Shown: piece by piece, positions 14,717-23,140 of the stretch
How the letters are laid out: each line of letters starts with the position of its first letter
Position numbering within the stretch: the stretch's first letter is position 1
From: Acidobacteriota bacterium
GTDB taxonomy: Bacteria > Acidobacteriota > Thermoanaerobaculia > Thermoanaerobaculales > Sulfomarinibacteraceae
Reading direction: 5' to 3'
Assembly: GCA_015493585.1 (NCBI GenBank)
Contig: WGCW01000145.1
Location: 1-38,348, forward strand
DNA length: 38,348 nucleotides
The notes under the pieces: generated by a model
The model's database searches: none
Told to the model about the DNA's origin: nothing
Seen by the model: the letters and a program-made list of their open reading frames with translations, nothing else
Program-made: the position numbers and the translations under genes

Positions 14717-16447
14717 GTGCCAAATCATCTCAACCCGCCGCACGGCGGCGTTCTTGTCGATCTGATGGCCGATCCGCAGCGACAGATCGAACTGAAAACA
14801 GCATCGAGAGACTGGCCCTCGTTGGACCTCAACGAGCGCCAGCTCTGCGATCTCGAACTGCTGCTCAACGGTGCGTTCTCGCCGTTGACTGGCTTCCTGA
14901 CGAGGCGGGATTACGAACCTGTTGTCAAGAACATGCGGCTGGCTGACGGGACGCTCTGGCCGATTCCCATCATGCTCGATGCCGGACAAGAGCTGGCTCA
15001 GACCCTGTCGCCCGGAGATCACCTTGCCCTCCGTGATCCTGAAGGCGTCATGTTGGCCGTTCTCCATGTCGAGGACGTCTGGAAGCCGGACAAGCGGGCC
15101 GAGGCTACCGGTGTTTTTGGAACGGACAACCCCGAGCATCCGGGCGTGGCCTACCTGATGCAGCGCACCGGCGACTGGTACATCGGGGGGCGTTTGGAAG
15201 GGTTGACGCTGCCGGCGCACTACGACTTCAAGCCGCTGCGGTTGACACCGGCCGAGCTCCGTGCCGACCTGGCCGAGCTTGGCTGGCGCCGGGTCGTGGC
15301 GTTTCAAACGAGGAACCCAATGCACCGGGCCCATCAGGAGCTGACGCTGCGTGCCGCGCGGGAGGTCGAGGCAAACCTGCTCATCCATCCGGTCGTTGGG
15401 ATGACCAAGCCCGGCGATATTGATCACTTCACACGTGTCCGGTGCTACCAGGCGCTCCTGCCCCGCTATCCGCACAATACCGTCAAGCTCTCGCTCCTGC
15501 CACTTGCGATGCGGATGGCGGGACCGCGCGAGGCGGTCTGGCACGCGATCATCCGGAAGAACTACGGCTGTACGCATTTCATCGTGGGACGTGATCATGC
15601 GGGGCCCGGGTCCGACTCCTCTGGAAAACCGTTCTACGGCCCGTACGAAGCCCAGGAGCTCGTTCGTCAGGTTGAGAAGGAGATCGGGGTCGAGATGGTC
15701 CCGTTCAAGATGATGGTGTACGTCGAGGACAAGGACGCCTACATGCCGGTCGACGAGGTCCCGGAGGGCAGCCGTAGCTTGAGCATCTCCGGAACCGAGT
15801 TGCGCCAGCGGCTCGCAGAGGGGCGTGACATCCCCTCCTGGTTCACCTACCCCGAGGTTGCCAAAGAGCTCCGGCGGAGCCATCCTCCGCGCAACAAACA
15901 GGGTTTCACCGTGTTCTTCACGGGGCTTTCCGGCGCCGGGAAATCGACGGTTGCACGTGTGTTGATGATCCATTTTCTCGAGATGGGTGGACGTCCGGTC
16001 ACGTTGCTGGACGGCGACATCGTGCGGAAGAACCTGTCGTCGGAGCTCGGTTTCTCAAAGGAGCATCGCGACCTCAACATCCGGCGGATCGGCTTCGTCG
16101 CCTCGGAGATCACAAAGAACGGGGGTATCGCGATCTGTGCGCCAATCGCACCGTACGACGCCGTCCGGAAGGAAGTTCGTGCCATGATCGAGCCGCTCGG
16201 GGGCTTTACGCTCGTTCATGTTGCAACGCCGCTTGAGGTGTGCGAGCAACGGGACCGGAAGGGGCTTTACGCAAAGGCGCGCGCCGGCATCATCAAGGAG
16301 TTTACCGGGATTTCGGATCCGTACGAGGCTCCGGACGATGCCGAAGTCGTCCTCGATACCACAGATATGACGCCTGAGGAGGCCGCTCAGGCGGTGATCC
16401 TGCATCTTGAACGGCTCGGCTATGTTGGCTCCCGCTCGGCGGAGTAG
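14717..16447 (+). CDS. sat-cysC: Bifunctional ATP sulfurylase / APS kinase
   Basis: The 576-aa fusion activates sulfate: ATP plus sulfate gives APS, then APS is phosphorylated to PAPS. Residues about 1-390 are Sat, with VAFQTRNPMHRAH (nucleotide-binding HXXH), the RDHAGPGSD loop and FYGPYEAQEL. Residues about 400-576 are CysC, with the P-loop FTGLSGAGKST, LDGDIVRKNL and the GLYAKARAG region. Both catalytic sets look intact. Fusions of this order occur in Aquifex and other bacteria; the fungal enzyme has the same order but a degenerate, regulatory kinase domain. The GTG at 14717 has GGGGAGG 7 nt upstream. The ORF-track start at 14585 overlaps lhgO and is rejected. A probable sulfate permease follows after 33 nt. 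No APS or PAPS reductase is in the window. Confidence 0.95.
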   Translation: MPNHLNPPHGGVLVDLMADPQRQIELKTASRDWPSLDLNERQLCDLELLLNGAFSPLTGFLTRRDYEPVVKNMRLADGTLWPIPIMLDAGQELAQTLSPGDHLALRDPEGVMLAVLHVEDVWKPDKRAEATGVFGTDNPEHPGVAYLMQRTGDWYIGGRLEGLTLPAHYDFKPLRLTPAELRADLAELGWRRVVAFQTRNPMHRAHQELTLRAAREVEANLLIHPVVGMTKPGDIDHFTRVRCYQALLPRYPHNTVKLSLLPLAMRMAGPREAVWHAIIRKNYGCTHFIVGRDHAGPGSDSSGKPFYGPYEAQELVRQVEKEIGVEMVPFKMMVYVEDKDAYMPVDEVPEGSRSLSISGTELRQRLAEGRDIPSWFTYPEVAKELRRSHPPRNKQGFTVFFTGLSGAGKSTVARVLMIHFLEMGGRPVTLLDGDIVRKNLSSELGFSKEHRDLNIRRIGFVASEITKNGGIAICAPIAPYDAVRKEVRAMIEPLGGFTLVHVATPLEVCEQRDRKGLYAKARAGIIKEFTGISDPYEAPDDAEVVLDTTDMTPEEAAQAVILHLERLGYVGSRSAE

Positions 16448-16480
16448 GTTGCCGCTGGCCCCAGGAGGACGAGCGCAGTC

Positions 16481-18208
16481 ATGACGGTTGCGGGATGGGT
16501 GACGCTGGCCGTCTTTACGGTCATCGTGGGCCTCTCGATCTCTGACCGGGCCGATCCCGCATTTCTGCTCTCGGGTGGCGTGGGGGTTCTGTTGCTCACC
16601 GGCATTCTGACGCCGGCAAGAGCGCTCGATGGGTTCGCCAACCCCGCCGTCGTCGCCATTGGGTGCCTCTTCGTTCTCGTCCGGGCTGTGGAGCGCTCGA
16701 CGTTCCTGGAACATCTGGCACACCACCTCTACGGGGGGTGCCCGGGGGGCGTAAGGCCGTTGGGGATCATCGCCTCGATCTCGGCGTTCATCCCGAATGC
16801 GACGGTCGTCGCAGTCGTGTTACCGGCCGTCCGGCAGTGGGCACGAAAGCTGAAGCTCACACCATCCCGCCTGCTGATGCCCGCCGGTTTTGCGGCGACG
16901 CTTGGGGGGGTGCTGACACTGATCGGGACATCATCGAACCTGGTCGTCAATGGCATGCTCCAGAGCCGGGGCGATCCGGGGTTCGGGTTCTTCGAGTTGG
17001 CACGGGTGGGCCTGCCCGTCGCCATCGCCGGGATCCTCTACCTCGCCGCCGCAGGCCCCAAGCTGCTCCCGGACCGTCCTGGCCCGATTGAAGATCTGAG
17101 CCAGAACCCGCGGGAGTACGTTGGCTGGTTGCGGGTCGTGCCTGGCGGACGGTTCGATGGGGAGCGCGTCAGTGTGTTGAGGAGCCTTGAAGATCTCTTC
17201 GTTGCGGGGATCGAGCGCAATGGCCGGAGCGTGACTCCGGTCGATCCGTCGGAACGGATCCACGGGGGCGACATCTTGATGCTCGTGGGCCGCATCGGCG
17301 GGATCGCAAAACTCGCCTCGAGCGAGGGGCTCGCTCCGGTGGATGGGGAGGAGCCCGGGCTTGATCTCGTTGAAGCCGTCGTCTCGCCGTCATCCCCGAT
17401 TGTGGGCCGCAACATCCGGGAGGCCGGTTTCCGGGGGCGTTATGACGCCGTCGTCCTCGCGGTTCACCGGCACGGTGAGCATCTTCGTGAGAAGATCGGG
17501 GACATCGTGGCCCAACCCGGCGACATGGTCCTCGTCGCCGCCGGCCCCGATTTTCTCAACCGCTGGCGGTACGCACGCGATTTCTACATTGTCTCGCCGA
17601 CCGGTCAGATGCCCGCCGCTGCCGGGCGCGGTGGATGGCTGGCTCCTCTCGTGTTGACCGCAGTCGCCGTGTCGGTTGCAGCCGGCGCACTGAGCCTGCT
17701 TCAAGCAGCCGTCGCCGGCGTCCTCGTGGTCGTTCTCAGCGGACAGCTCCGGCCTTCGGAGGTCTGGGCGGCGCTTCCACTGCCAACTCTGGTGATGATC
17801 GCGGCGTCGATCTCGTTGAGCCACGCCATGGTCGACAGCGGGTGCGCACGCACGCTCTCCGGCCTGATGCTTGGCTGGATCCACCAGGCTGCCCCGGCGC
17901 TCGTCATCGCGATCATTCTGGTCGCTGCGGCTCTCGTGACCGAGATCATGGACAACCCGGCGGCTGCGGCGATCATTTTTCCGCTTGCGGCCGCAGCAGC
18001 GGCCGGCGGCCATGTACCGCTCCACGCGGCGGCGGCTGCCGTGGCCGTTGGCGTGTCGACCTCGTTTCTGACTCCGTTCGGGTACCACGCAAACCTGATC
18101 ATCGCCGGTTCCGGCGGCTACCGGTTCCGGGATTTCGTGCGTTTTGGCTTGCCGTTGAAGCTTCTCTGCCTCGGGATCGCCTCGGCGGTCATCCCGTTCG
18201 TCTGGTAG
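16481..18208 (+). CDS. SLC13-type permease with two TrkA-C domains, probable sulfate transporter
   Basis: The 575-aa membrane protein has an N-terminal set of about five helices including IGTSSNLVVNG. A soluble section from about 195 to 370 follows, holding two TrkA-C/RCK-C-like repeats (DLFVAGIERNGRSVTP...GDILMLVG and YDAVVLAVHRHGE...PGDMVLVA). A second helix set has MDNPAAAAIIFP and TPFGYHANLI. This layout matches the SLC13/ArsB-like family with cytoplasmic TrkA-C domains, whose members include algal and cyanobacterial sulfate transporters. Its place 33 nt after sat-cysC makes sulfate the likeliest substrate; this is inference. AGGAGG lies 12 nt before the ATG, a slightly long spacing. Base composition matches its neighbours. 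Confidence 0.85.
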   Translation: MTVAGWVTLAVFTVIVGLSISDRADPAFLLSGGVGVLLLTGILTPARALDGFANPAVVAIGCLFVLVRAVERSTFLEHLAHHLYGGCPGGVRPLGIIASISAFIPNATVVAVVLPAVRQWARKLKLTPSRLLMPAGFAATLGGVLTLIGTSSNLVVNGMLQSRGDPGFGFFELARVGLPVAIAGILYLAAAGPKLLPDRPGPIEDLSQNPREYVGWLRVVPGGRFDGERVSVLRSLEDLFVAGIERNGRSVTPVDPSERIHGGDILMLVGRIGGIAKLASSEGLAPVDGEEPGLDLVEAVVSPSSPIVGRNIREAGFRGRYDAVVLAVHRHGEHLREKIGDIVAQPGDMVLVAAGPDFLNRWRYARDFYIVSPTGQMPAAAGRGGWLAPLVLTAVAVSVAAGALSLLQAAVAGVLVVVLSGQLRPSEVWAALPLPTLVMIAASISLSHAMVDSGCARTLSGLMLGWIHQAAPALVIAIILVAAALVTEIMDNPAAAAIIFPLAAAAAAGGHVPLHAAAAAVAVGVSTSFLTPFGYHANLIIAGSGGYRFRDFVRFGLPLKLLCLGIASAVIPFVW

Positions 18209-18247
18209 TGTCCCGGTTCGAGGCCGGTTCCGTGAAGAAGGTTCGTG

Positions 18248-18253
18248 TATACT
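18248..18253 (+). promoter_or_regulatory. -10-like box upstream of the FKBP gene
   Basis: TATACT (18248-18253) matches the -10 consensus in five of six positions, but no clear -35 lies at 16-18 bp. The leader would be about 115 nt and contains a GC-rich palindrome (GGCGGCGCGCCG). A similar cgTATACTcc occurs before the rhomboid gene. Confidence 0.3.
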
Positions 18254-18374
18254 CCGCCCTTCAAGCGAGGATCGTTGATGGCCGGCGGCGCGCCGTGCCG
18301 GCGTCCAAGCAGAGATGCTTCATCATGCCGTTCCCCGAAAGAAGGACTCAGGCGCGTCAATCAAGGAGAAGACA

Positions 18375-18833
18375 ATGAGCGAAGGACAGAAGGTCGCCGA
18401 GGACATGGTGGTTTCCATTGCCTACACACTGACGGATGATGAAGGTGCCGTGATTGACAGCAGCGAGGGCGCGGATCCGTTGTCATACGTGCATGGGCAC
18501 GGTCAGCTCATCCCTGGGCTGGAGAAGGCCCTTGAAGGACACGTCGCTGGCGATTCGGCCAAGATCGACATCCCCGCGAGCGAAGGATACGGCGAGCACG
18601 ATCCGCAACGGGTCCTGACGGTTTCCCGGGAGATGTTCGGTTTTGATGTCACCGAGGGTGATTACGTGCAAGCCGAGCAGCAGGATGGAACAAAGATTCC
18701 CTTTCAGGTCGTTGGCTTAACCGACACCGAGGTCACGCTCGACGGCAATCATCCGCTGGCCGGTAAGAACCTGCACTTTGCGGTCACAGTCGTCGACGTG
18801 CGAAACGCCACCGAGGAGGAGCTCGCCGGCTGA
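18375..18833 (+). CDS. SlyD-like FKBP-type peptidyl-prolyl isomerase
   Basis: The 152-aa cytoplasmic protein has the FKBP core with SYVHGHGQLIPGLEKALEG, where the lid or IF domain is inserted, then ASEGYGEHDPQRV, and the closing NHPLAGKNLHFAVTVVDV. This is the SlyD arrangement: a folding helper that isomerises prolyl bonds and has chaperone activity through the insert. Unlike enterobacterial SlyD it lacks the His/Cys-rich nickel-binding tail; it ends NATEEELAG. The ATG at 18375 has AAGGAG 6 nt upstream; the ORF-track start at 18315 is rejected. It is convergent with priA, with 29 nt between the stops. Confidence 0.93.
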   Translation: MSEGQKVAEDMVVSIAYTLTDDEGAVIDSSEGADPLSYVHGHGQLIPGLEKALEGHVAGDSAKIDIPASEGYGEHDPQRVLTVSREMFGFDVTEGDYVQAEQQDGTKIPFQVVGLTDTEVTLDGNHPLAGKNLHFAVTVVDVRNATEEELAG

Positions 18834-18862
18834 GCGCTGCGGGTTGCCGGTTGAAGCCGGGG

Positions 18863-21280
18863 TTACAGCGTGGAGAGCGGATCGACGTCGATCACTCTGC
18901 GGACCTTGGGAGCGACGCGAACAGCCTCAATCTGTTCAAGGATTTTTCGGAGCCCGGCCCGGTTGGGCGCGCTGATGAGGATCTGCCAGCGCCAGTATCC
19001 CCGGAGCCGTTCCAACGGCGCTGGCGAAGGGCCGCGCAGGCGGATGCCAGGCGGCAGGGGACCGGCGACCTGAGCCGCGGCTTCTGCGGCCGTCCGGGCT
19101 GCCTCCGCTGCCTCAGATTCAAAACGCACCAGCGCCATCCTGACCGCCGGCGGGTAGAAGAAGCTCTTCCTGAACACGAGCTCCTCGCGGTTGAACCCAT
19201 CGACATCGTGCGACGAGGCGCACCGGATCGCCGGATGATCGGGGTAGTACGTTTGGATCACGACGTGGCCCGGGCGTAAGCCGCGGCCCGCCCTCCCCGC
19301 GACCTGGGTCAAGAGCTGGAACGTTCGTTCGCCGGCCCGGAAATCAGGCAGCCCGAGGAGGGAATCCGCTGAGATGACGCCGGTCAGCGTGACGTTTGGG
19401 AAGTGATGGCCTTTGGCGACCATCTGCGTCCCGATCAGCACCTGTGTTTTCCCCGAAGCGAACGAGCCGAGTGTCGCCTCGAGCCCGTTCTTTCGCCGCA
19501 CGGTGTCGCGGTCGAGAATGGCGGCCGTGACGTCCGGGAAGTACCTGGCGAGATGGTGGGCAACCTTTTCGGTGCCTGCCCCGACCGCGTCCAGCAACGT
19601 TCCTCCACAGATGGGGCATGCGTCGGGGACGGGCTCGAAGTGGCCGCAATAGTGGCACCTGAGCCCGCCGGTTCTCCTGTGGAGCACGAGGGGGACCGAG
19701 CATTCGGGACACTCCATCTTGTGGCCGCAGTCACGGCACAGAAGGATGGGAGCCCACCCACGCCGCTGGATCAAGAGGATGATCTGCTCGCCCCGTTCGA
19801 GCGTTTCGTGCATCAGCTCCTTCAGGCGGCGGGAGAAAATCGTGCGCCCCTGTTCTCCGGGTTCGGGTGGCTCCTGGCGCAGATCGACGACCTCCACCTC
19901 CGGGAGTGATCCACCGGCAACCCGGTGGCGGAGCACGAGGCGGCGTGCAAGTCCACGCTCAACCAAGGCAGCTGCCTCGACCGAAGGGGTCGCGGAGCAG
20001 AGCAGGACGGGGATCCGGAGACGGCTTCCGAGCACGAGCGCGAGGTCCCTGGCCTGGTACCGTGGGCTTTCACCCTGTTTGTAGGCGGCGTCGTGCTCCT
20101 CGTCGACGACGATCAGTCCAAGCCGCTCCAACGGTGCAAACAACGCGGAGCGCGGACCAATGACAATGTCCGCTCCGCCATCCTCGACCAGTTTCCACTG
20201 CCGCCAGCGTTCCGAATCGGACTGTGCTGAATGCAGCACGGCCACACGCTCGCCGAATCGCCGCTCGATAGCTCCGACCGCGGCGGGCGTCAAGCCGATC
20301 TCCGGCACGAGAACGAGGCCGGTCTTGCCAGCGGCAATGACGCGCTCCAGGCAGCGGAGATACACCTCGGTCTTGCCGGATCCGGTGACGCCTTCAAGCA
20401 GGAATGGGGCATATTCCTGCGCATCCATGATCGAAGCGATGGCGTCGACGGCCCGTTGTTGCTCGTCCGTCAGCACGGGGCGATCCGCCTCCGGACGGAG
20501 TGCCCACCGGGGACGTTCGGGGGGGAGCTGGGTAAATTTCTCCACAACGCCCTTGCGGACCATCTCGCGGATCACGCCGGTGCTACATCCAACGCGTTCC
20601 AACACGTCACGGACGAGAACCGCAGGACCCTCGGTGTGGAGCAGCTCGAGGACCTCGCGTTGGCGTGGGCTTCGCGCACAGAGAGTCTGAAGCTCGTCGT
20701 GCGGCCGGTCCGCCAGGCGGATGGCGGCGACCTCGACGTTCGGAGGGCGGTCACGACGGCGGCGCCGGATCGTGACCAGACCATCGTCGACGAGGCGTTC
20801 GAGCGGCACCCGGGTGGAGCATCCGGCCTTGACGAGGAGCGATGGGACTCGCATCGGACCCTTTTCGCTTAGAAGCTCGAGAATCGTCCGCTGACGCGCG
20901 GGCCGGGTGTCCGGCTGAGTTGCAGCGCCGCTCAGCGTGAGCGCGGCGATCTCGGCATCGGTGCGGAGCAGTTTGGCGGGCAGCATAGCCGCAAAGGTAT
21001 CGCCGGGCGGACACCTGTAGTAGGCCGAAATGAAGGAGCCGAGCGTCAGGAGGTGAGGAGGTAGCAGAGGCCGGGAATCGAGGACCTCGATGAGGTCGCG
21101 AACGATGGCAGGGTTCAGGCTGGTGGTCTCCGAGACGGTCAGCACCAAGCCCGTCACAGTGCGTCCTTTGAGCGGGACGCGGACGCGCATCCCAGGTTGG
21201 ATGAACGTTTCCAATGGGCCCGGCACAGAGTAGGTCAGCGCATCCGGAACACCACGCGGTACGGCTACCTCAACGTACAC
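18863..21280 (-). CDS. priA: Primosomal replication-restart helicase PriA
   Basis: This 805-aa 3'-5' DNA helicase reloads the replisome at stalled forks. It has an N-terminal DNA-binding domain (YSVPGPLETFIQPGMRVRVPL), a winged-helix section, helicase lobe 1 with Walker A GVTGSGKTEVYL and Walker B VVDEEHD, the eight-Cys zinc section (CRDC, CPEC, CHYC, CPIC), and lobe 2 with IGTQMVAKGHHFPNVT and QVAGRAGRG. All motifs are complete. Length is a little above E. coli PriA (732 aa). Start is a GTG at 21280, with GGTGGGA 8 nt upstream inside the preceding gene. Only 3 nt separate it from the alpha/beta hydrolase, so they share an operon. Confidence 0.97.
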   Translation of the reverse strand: MYVEVAVPRGVPDALTYSVPGPLETFIQPGMRVRVPLKGRTVTGLVLTVSETTSLNPAIVRDLIEVLDSRPLLPPHLLTLGSFISAYYRCPPGDTFAAMLPAKLLRTDAEIAALTLSGAATQPDTRPARQRTILELLSEKGPMRVPSLLVKAGCSTRVPLERLVDDGLVTIRRRRRDRPPNVEVAAIRLADRPHDELQTLCARSPRQREVLELLHTEGPAVLVRDVLERVGCSTGVIREMVRKGVVEKFTQLPPERPRWALRPEADRPVLTDEQQRAVDAIASIMDAQEYAPFLLEGVTGSGKTEVYLRCLERVIAAGKTGLVLVPEIGLTPAAVGAIERRFGERVAVLHSAQSDSERWRQWKLVEDGGADIVIGPRSALFAPLERLGLIVVDEEHDAAYKQGESPRYQARDLALVLGSRLRIPVLLCSATPSVEAAALVERGLARRLVLRHRVAGGSLPEVEVVDLRQEPPEPGEQGRTIFSRRLKELMHETLERGEQIILLIQRRGWAPILLCRDCGHKMECPECSVPLVLHRRTGGLRCHYCGHFEPVPDACPICGGTLLDAVGAGTEKVAHHLARYFPDVTAAILDRDTVRRKNGLEATLGSFASGKTQVLIGTQMVAKGHHFPNVTLTGVISADSLLGLPDFRAGERTFQLLTQVAGRAGRGLRPGHVVIQTYYPDHPAIRCASSHDVDGFNREELVFRKSFFYPPAVRMALVRFESEAAEAARTAAEAAAQVAGPLPPGIRLRGPSPAPLERLRGYWRWQILISAPNRAGLRKILEQIEAVRVAPKVRRVIDVDPLSTL

Positions 21281-21283
21281 GGT

Positions 21284-22114
21284 TCACGTCCCACCGTGTC
21301 CAACGGGCAGCTGTTGCACCAGACTGAGCTCGTGAGAGATGATCGTTGAGATCTCCCGGGCTCGGGTTTTTTGCAGATGGTGACCACCCGTTTCGAACGT
21401 GTGGAGGGTGGCGCGGGGTATCGTCCCGGCCAGGCCAGCGGCAATGTCCGGTTCGACGAGGGGATCGTCCTGAGCCTGAAAGACGATCGCCGGTGCGGTG
21501 ATGGCAGCGGTTGCCCTTCTGATGGCGCCAAAGTTGATGGAGCCGGTCAACCGCAGGTGGCGATAGAGGTCGCGCCAGTTCGAGGGAAAGGGGAGCCGGC
21601 GTGACCGGTAGCCGCGCCGGGCTGCGCCGATGGCCAGATGTCTCGATGGGGGAAAGGCAACGAGCGAAGCGAACGCTCTCCAGACCCAAGGAGGTCCGGT
21701 GAGAGCGCGATGCCGTCTGATGCCCATGGACGCAATCAGGACGAGCCCGCTCAGTCTGTTGGGCAATCTCCCCGCTGCGAGCAGGGCGGCGCCACCGCCG
21801 AATGAGTGCGCCAGGAGGATGAACCGCTCGAGGCCGAGGGCATCGGCCGCAGCGTCAATCATCCGGGCCCAGCCGTCGATGGATCTGACAGGCCCGGCCG
21901 GTGCAGCGCCGAACCCCGGCATTTCGAGGCGCAGAACCCGGGAATGGTCCGCAAGCAACGGCCCAAGGTACCGGAAATCGCGGCTTGAACCAGGGAGGCC
22001 ATGAACGCAAAGGATTGCGGGAGCATTGGACGGCCCTTCTTCAGCAACGGCGCACGCTCCTAAAGGCGTGTTGAGTTGGCGTGGAGGAGGGTCCGAGGTC
22101 GGATGGTTCTTCAC
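21284..22114 (-). CDS. Alpha/beta-fold hydrolase
   Basis: The 276-aa product has the alpha/beta hydrolase layout: oxyanion motif CVHGLPGSSRDF, nucleophile elbow LAHSFGGGAA, acid residue in FQAQDDPLVEP, and catalytic His in ETGGHHLQ. The full Ser-Asp-His triad is present, so it should be active. The substrate cannot be told; MhpC/BphD/MenH-like and esterase members share these motifs. It lies between mqnA (31 nt upstream gap) and priA (3 nt gap). GTG at 22114 is the start; TACAAT (22122-22127 on the minus strand) ends 7 nt before it, so an internal leaderless promoter is possible in addition to read-through from mqnA. Confidence 0.87.
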   Translation of the reverse strand: MKNHPTSDPPPRQLNTPLGACAVAEEGPSNAPAILCVHGLPGSSRDFRYLGPLLADHSRVLRLEMPGFGAAPAGPVRSIDGWARMIDAAADALGLERFILLAHSFGGGAALLAAGRLPNRLSGLVLIASMGIRRHRALTGPPWVWRAFASLVAFPPSRHLAIGAARRGYRSRRLPFPSNWRDLYRHLRLTGSINFGAIRRATAAITAPAIVFQAQDDPLVEPDIAAGLAGTIPRATLHTFETGGHHLQKTRAREISTIISHELSLVQQLPVGHGGT

Positions 22115-22144
22115 ATCTTGGATTGTAGCGCCCCCTGAAATCGG

Positions 22145-22975
22145 CTACACCAGAGATACCGTGTGGCGCGGCTGGCGCCAGGGTCGAGCGGTGGGGATGA
22201 GCCCGAGACTGGCGCACTCCCTCCAGAATCGCTCGACGGCCTCCCGTTCCCGCGGACCGATCCGGTAGCTCAGGATGTTGCCAAGATACTCGGTTGCGAG
22301 GTCGCGGGGCCACCCGGCCTGCCCGGCACGCTGGGCGGCGAGCGCAGAAATCTTCTTTCTGTTCGTTTCGAGCGTGTGGGCGAGGATCGCTGGAAGCGGA
22401 CCCAGATCCGCACCGGAGCGGGCCATCCATACGGCGAAGACGAAGGGGAGGCCGGTGAGCTCTTTCCAGGATTCGCCCAGGTCGAGCTGGTACGGATACT
22501 CGATGGAGCTGGGCTGGCGGGTGATGACTTTGTCACCGATCAGGAGCACGGCCCGGGCGCTATCGGGGAATGCTGAGGCATCGGTGGCGATGAGCTCGAG
22601 ACGCCTGCCAAAGCGCTTCTTGAAGAGGATCTGCAGCAGCGCGACGGACGTATGGCTGTCCCCGTCCACGGCAATGGCATGGATCTCGGGCAGAGGCACC
22701 CGGCTGAACACGCGAACGGTCAGTGTGGGGCCGTCGCTGCAGATGCCTCCAGCAGGAATGATCTCAAGCACCTCTGGAGACGTTTGATAGTCGATGACGG
22801 GGCAGAGGGCCAGATCGACGTTTCCGGAGATCAGGTGGTCAAGCAGGCGGCTCGGCACGTCTGGAACGAGACGGAGACGTGGATCGGCGGCCAACCCTTC
22901 GATCAGGGGAGCCGCGTTGAGGTAGCTGACGACGCCGAGGGAGAGCATGTGTGGGTCTTTGTTGATTGAAGGCAT
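22145..22975 (-). CDS. mqnA: MqnA-type chorismate dehydratase (futalosine pathway)
   Basis: The 276-aa product begins LGVVSYLNAAPLIEGL, the signature of MqnA/MqnD-type proteins with a periplasmic-binding-protein fold. MqnA converts chorismate to 3-enolpyruvylbenzoate, the first step of menaquinone synthesis by the futalosine route. Further family segments are GNVDLALCPVIDY, CSDGPTLTVRVFSR, LIGDKVI and WKELTGLPFVFAVW. It therefore links to the shikimate product of aroDE elsewhere in the window. mqnB-E are not adjacent. The ATG at 22975 has GGAG 6 nt upstream; an ATG at residue 10 is less likely. It is first in an operon with the hydrolase and priA. Confidence 0.9.
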   Translation of the reverse strand: MPSINKDPHMLSLGVVSYLNAAPLIEGLAADPRLRLVPDVPSRLLDHLISGNVDLALCPVIDYQTSPEVLEIIPAGGICSDGPTLTVRVFSRVPLPEIHAIAVDGDSHTSVALLQILFKKRFGRRLELIATDASAFPDSARAVLLIGDKVITRQPSSIEYPYQLDLGESWKELTGLPFVFAVWMARSGADLGPLPAILAHTLETNRKKISALAAQRAGQAGWPRDLATEYLGNILSYRIGPREREAVERFWRECASLGLIPTARPWRQPRHTVSLV

Positions 22976-23140
22976 GGACGCTCCGTAGAAGGCGGCCGGC
23001 CTGTGGAAGACCGTCCTTCGCGCCGGTAGACTTTACCACTCACCGCGCCGTTCTTTGCAATACAACGGTCCTTCCCGTCATGAGCAGAACATTGTTGGCC
23101 ACCGCTCTGGCAATTTCCGGGGCCGTGATCCTGCCGGCGT

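Noticed and set aside
14648-15973. 441-aa minus-strand ORF over sat-cysC
   Set aside because: Antisense shadow of a complete Sat domain.
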